50,268 bases of DNA, taken from contig JAFSMW010000174.1 in NCBI GenBank assembly GCA_017447745.1, positions 1 through 50,268 of the forward strand, given 5' to 3'. Source of the stretch: Thermoguttaceae bacterium. Its GTDB lineage: Bacteria > Planctomycetota > Planctomycetia > Pirellulales > Thermoguttaceae. Shown in pieces: positions 47,814-50,268 of the stretch. The translations under genes were made by a program, and so were the position numbers. How positions within the stretch are numbered: position 1 is the stretch's first letter; each line of letters begins with the position of its first letter. The notes beneath the pieces are model-generated. The model ran no database searches. It was given only the letters and a program-made list of their open reading frames with translations, and was not told where the DNA came from.

Positions 47814-49121
47814 CTAATTAGTCTCTCCCTCTTTTCTCTGAATCGAAACGAGGTACTCTGCCAGTTGGTTGGCTTCTTCGTCCGTTCCGCACCACGGCGG
47901 CATGGAGACGTTCGGTTTGTCAAGATGTTTAATCTTTTCAGCAATCTGCTCTTTGGTTTCGCCGTAGGTCAGCAGACTCAAGGCGGAAAGACCCATTTCC
48001 GAGGCGTGGCAGTCGTTGCAGTGGTGCATGAACAGAGCCAAGCCGGGATTGGCGTCTTTCGTCTGCATGTATTTGCTTGTCCAGACGCCCTGAGACAAAA
48101 AGCCGTCTTTCTGGCAGTCGGCAATTTGAGATACGGCAATCTGGTTGCCTAAAATCTGCCCGTCGACAATATAGGGCTTTCGCGCCGCTTCTCGAATAAA
48201 CTCGCTGCAGGCGAACGCTGCAAAGGCGATAAAGAGCAGGCAGAGCGAAAACTGCGGAGTAAGCGTCTGCGGTTTCGGAAAGACGAAAAAGACGATCATA
48301 AACGCCAGCAGCGCCAACGACCCGGCGGTCAGCGCCAGCATAATGTTCAGCGCCGCAGCGCGTTCAATTGCCATGAGCGCATTTTGAGGGAACAGGGCGA
48401 CGCTGGCAACCATTCCGCCCAGGAGGAAGAGCGCGCCGACAATCGACGGGGCGATCATTCTTCGGACGACTTTTGTCTTCAGCGCGTCGTTGTCTTTAAT
48501 CGTCCAGCTGGCGTGAACGAAAATGTACAGCGTTCCCAGCAGGAGCGCCGCGCCGGTTCGAGCGATCATTTGAGGCAGGAACTCGACGTTGAAAAACGCG
48601 TGCCAGAAATTGCCGGTTTGAGCGTAGTCGCCGAAAAGCCCTTTGGCGTTGATCATGTACGCTGTGATTCCGGTAATCAGAACGAGGCTGACCCACGCCG
48701 CCAGAGCGTACGCCCAGCCGATGAGAACGTGGTCGCGTTTGGCGAGTTTGTCCCAGTAATAATAGAACGCGAACGCCGCCGCCAGCTCGATGACAAAAAA
48801 GACCCATTCAATCGCCCAGCCGAAAACGAACGTCTGAATGAGCGCCTGCGTCGCCAGCGGAGACGCCAAGCCAATCGTCCACCAGATTCCGACGCCGGTT
48901 ATCGCCCCGAAAACGACGGTCAGCAGGACAAAAAACTTTGTGTGACTCTTCCAGTATTTTCGATACTCCTCATCGTCCGTCTTGACGGCGTAGGCGTTTT
49001 CTCTCGCCAAAAGAATACCGCCGCCAACGGCGTAATGGCTCACCAAAACGTGAATGACGGACACTGCCGCAATGACAAGCGGACTGGTTAAAATCGGTAC
49101 GTACCACCACGGATATTGCAT
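47814..49121 (-). CDS. Diverged bd-type oxidase subunit I fused to cytochrome c
   Basis: This 435-residue protein has about nine membrane helices related to CydA: an early His in VIHVLVSHYAVGGG (haem ligand), FGWAIEWVFFVIELAAAF with two Glu near the active site, and ARKPY (313-317) where quinol oxidases have GRQPW. There is no long Q-loop. A C-terminal cytochrome c domain follows, with CNDCH (368-372) and Met 407 in NVSMPPW as the likely sixth ligand. Electrons may come through this domain rather than straight from quinol. The SD AGGAGAAC is 6 bases before the ATG. The upstream gene on the same strand, 64 bp away, is the likely partner. It could reduce O2 or another small molecule; the family is secure, the acceptor is not. 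Confidence 0.82.
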   Translation of the reverse strand: MQYPWWYVPILTSPLVIAAVSVIHVLVSHYAVGGGILLARENAYAVKTDDEEYRKYWKSHTKFFVLLTVVFGAITGVGIWWTIGLASPLATQALIQTFVFGWAIEWVFFVIELAAAFAFYYYWDKLAKRDHVLIGWAYALAAWVSLVLITGITAYMINAKGLFGDYAQTGNFWHAFFNVEFLPQMIARTGAALLLGTLYIFVHASWTIKDNDALKTKVVRRMIAPSIVGALFLLGGMVASVALFPQNALMAIERAAALNIMLALTAGSLALLAFMIVFFVFPKPQTLTPQFSLCLLFIAFAAFACSEFIREAARKPYIVDGQILGNQIAVSQIADCQKDGFLSQGVWTSKYMQTKDANPGLALFMHHCNDCHASEMGLSALSLLTYGETKEQIAEKIKHLDKPNVSMPPWCGTDEEANQLAEYLVSIQRKEGETN

Positions 49122-49185
49122 AACTGTTCTCCTGATTTATATGTGTATGTTGAATGCTTTTAATTAGGGGATTTCAAATATCGAT

Positions 49186-50268
49186 TTACTCGGCAGTCTT
49201 GCACCCGACAACGACGCGGGAAACAATCCAGCCGCAAACCAGCAGTCCGAAAACGAAAAGAACCAAAAACGCGATTATCGGCGACCATTGAACCGATTGA
49301 GTCATCTTCGCTGCGTCCATAACCGGGACGATTTCCAGATGCTGAATCCATTGTCGAACCGTTGCCCAAACGCCGACAGCGCCCAGCTGAGCGACAAACG
49401 CCAGCAGCGCCAGAGCCTTTCGGCAGCCGGACGGAACCAGACAAATCAAAATCAGCAGTCCGGCGGGAATGCAGAAGACGTATTTGGAAATCGACGTTAC
49501 AATCGCGTTGCCGGGGCTGTTAATCGCCTCGATAATCGGGTCGGAAACGAGTCCCAAATATTTCCCATAGGCGTACGTTGCGACAGTCGCGCCGATTATC
49601 GCCATGACGGTCGAAAAGCATCTCAGCCAGCAGCACGACGGTTTATTGACCGCGCAGGATTTATCGGTGCAGCATCCCGCGGCTCCGCCCAGCCAGGCGC
49701 CGTCGAAAAACGCCCAAACGCCGGTTGTTACAAAGGCGATTCCCAGCATCGTCAAAATGCGGTAGACGACAACGTAGTTGTGAATCGGCAGAGCCGTTCC
49801 GAGCGTCGCGCCGCCGACTTGAGTCGATTCCCAGACCGCGTCCCAGCTTTGGGGCGACGCCATGAACGTGATTCCCGTCGACATCGTCAGCCCGGCGATA
49901 ATAAAGAACAGCGACGCCAGCGAGCCGAAAAAGACGATCAACTGGCTTTTAAGCGGCGTCGGTTCGCCCTTGGCGGAAAACGCCGCGACATAGACGCTGT
50001 AGTAACTTATCATCACCCACAGCAAAACCATCAGCCACGGCCACGCCATCAAAACGGTGCCTGTATAGAATGCCTTGTAGTACGCGGTTTGAAGGAACAG
50101 CAGAGGCACGATTCCGAAGTTGATGCCAAAGGCGACAATCGTCGGAAGCTGCTGGAAGAATCGGCGCGACCACGCCCGACCGCTCGTCCCGCCGACGATA
50201 AACATCGCCAGCGCCGCCGGAAGCCCGACAAACCAGAGGTTCATCATCAGCACGTGCAGCGTAAACCC
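49186..50268 (-). CDS. Polytopic membrane protein, likely partner of the bd-type oxidase (5' end cut)
   Basis: The frame stays open to the window edge, giving at least 361 residues, so the true start is outside. A GTG at 50253 exists but lies within the conserved first helix (FTLHVLMMNLWFVGLPAALAMF). About eight helices are predicted. His residues in LHVLMM and PIHNYVVVYRI could bind haem b. A Cys-rich loop (CCTDKSCAVNKPSCC) lies mid-protein. It is not CydB by sequence; it may be a second, diverged CydA-like subunit. It is upstream of and co-directional with the haem c-fused oxidase gene (64-bp gap), so an operon is likely. Confidence 0.65.
   Translation of the reverse strand, partial: GFTLHVLMMNLWFVGLPAALAMFIVGGTSGRAWSRRFFQQLPTIVAFGINFGIVPLLFLQTAYYKAFYTGTVLMAWPWLMVLLWVMISYYSVYVAAFSAKGEPTPLKSQLIVFFGSLASLFFIIAGLTMSTGITFMASPQSWDAVWESTQVGGATLGTALPIHNYVVVYRILTMLGIAFVTTGVWAFFDGAWLGGAAGCCTDKSCAVNKPSCCWLRCFSTVMAIIGATVATYAYGKYLGLVSDPIIEAINSPGNAIVTSISKYVFCIPAGLLILICLVPSGCRKALALLAFVAQLGAVGVWATVRQWIQHLEIVPVMDAAKMTQSVQWSPIIAFLVLFVFGLLVCGWIVSRVVVGCKTAE

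Overview
The window looks like part of a Planctomycetota chromosome with moderate GC. The evidence is a PEP-CTERM-anchored secreted protein, tandem DUF1080 proteins, two haem proteins of the HzsA-related type, Tat-exported Gfo/Idh/MocA and TIM-barrel proteins, a CSPSR sulfatase, ThyX as thymidylate synthase, a giant Ig-repeat protein, and mostly weak Shine-Dalgarno sites. The glycosidase and sulfatase load fits a polysaccharide degrader. Assignment below phylum is not possible from the sequence alone. I saw no rRNA, tRNA, CRISPR array, transposase or integrase.

Region 1 (1-24.4 kb, all on +) is a saccharolytic block. It holds a GH10 xylanase, a metallophosphoesterase with a lectin-like tail, thyX, a double DUF1080 protein, an HzsA-related dihaem propeller protein, a GH30-like glycosidase, a second HzsA-related gene broken by one missing base, a discoidin-tagged esterase, a TIM-barrel epimerase, a GH106-like rhamnosidase, a Tat-exported Gfo/Idh/MocA oxidoreductase and a single DUF1080 protein. 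Together these suggest breakdown of substituted xylan or rhamnose-containing pectin outside the cytoplasm. The oxidoreductase, epimerase and DUF1080 proteins may form a 3-keto-glycoside route.

Region 2 (24.5-28.4 kb) carries an orphan histidine kinase and a SpoIIAA-like protein on -, then a PEP-CTERM autotransporter-repeat protein on +. The PEP-CTERM gene has its strong RBS and ATG separated from the body of the gene by a 14-C run that puts them out of frame. This is the classic layout of a phase-variable gene.

Region 3 (29.1-42.8 kb, all on +) has a 2142-residue membrane-anchored Ig-repeat protein with a cytoplasmic zinc-binding head, then recR-rpoN-triheme cytochrome, a protein with a GrpE-like C-terminus, and a zinc-ribbon protein with 26 YGQ motifs (a FUS-like low-complexity domain) joined to a PQQ-type propeller. 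The giant, GrpE-like and YGQ proteins may form an undescribed system.

Region 4 (42.9-50.3 kb) has a Tat TIM-barrel protein and a sulfatase on +, then on - an 11-ankyrin-repeat tail-anchored protein and a diverged bd-type oxidase subunit fused to cytochrome c with a polytopic partner cut by the window end.

The spacers are full of short structured repeats. One family consists of 7-bp arrays with AGT recurring every 7 bases around an ACGC(G)AAGCG core, often just before a start codon. A second contains TGAAAGGCGGTAAYG and supplies the stop codon of two genes. The rest are hairpins with constant loops and variable stems.
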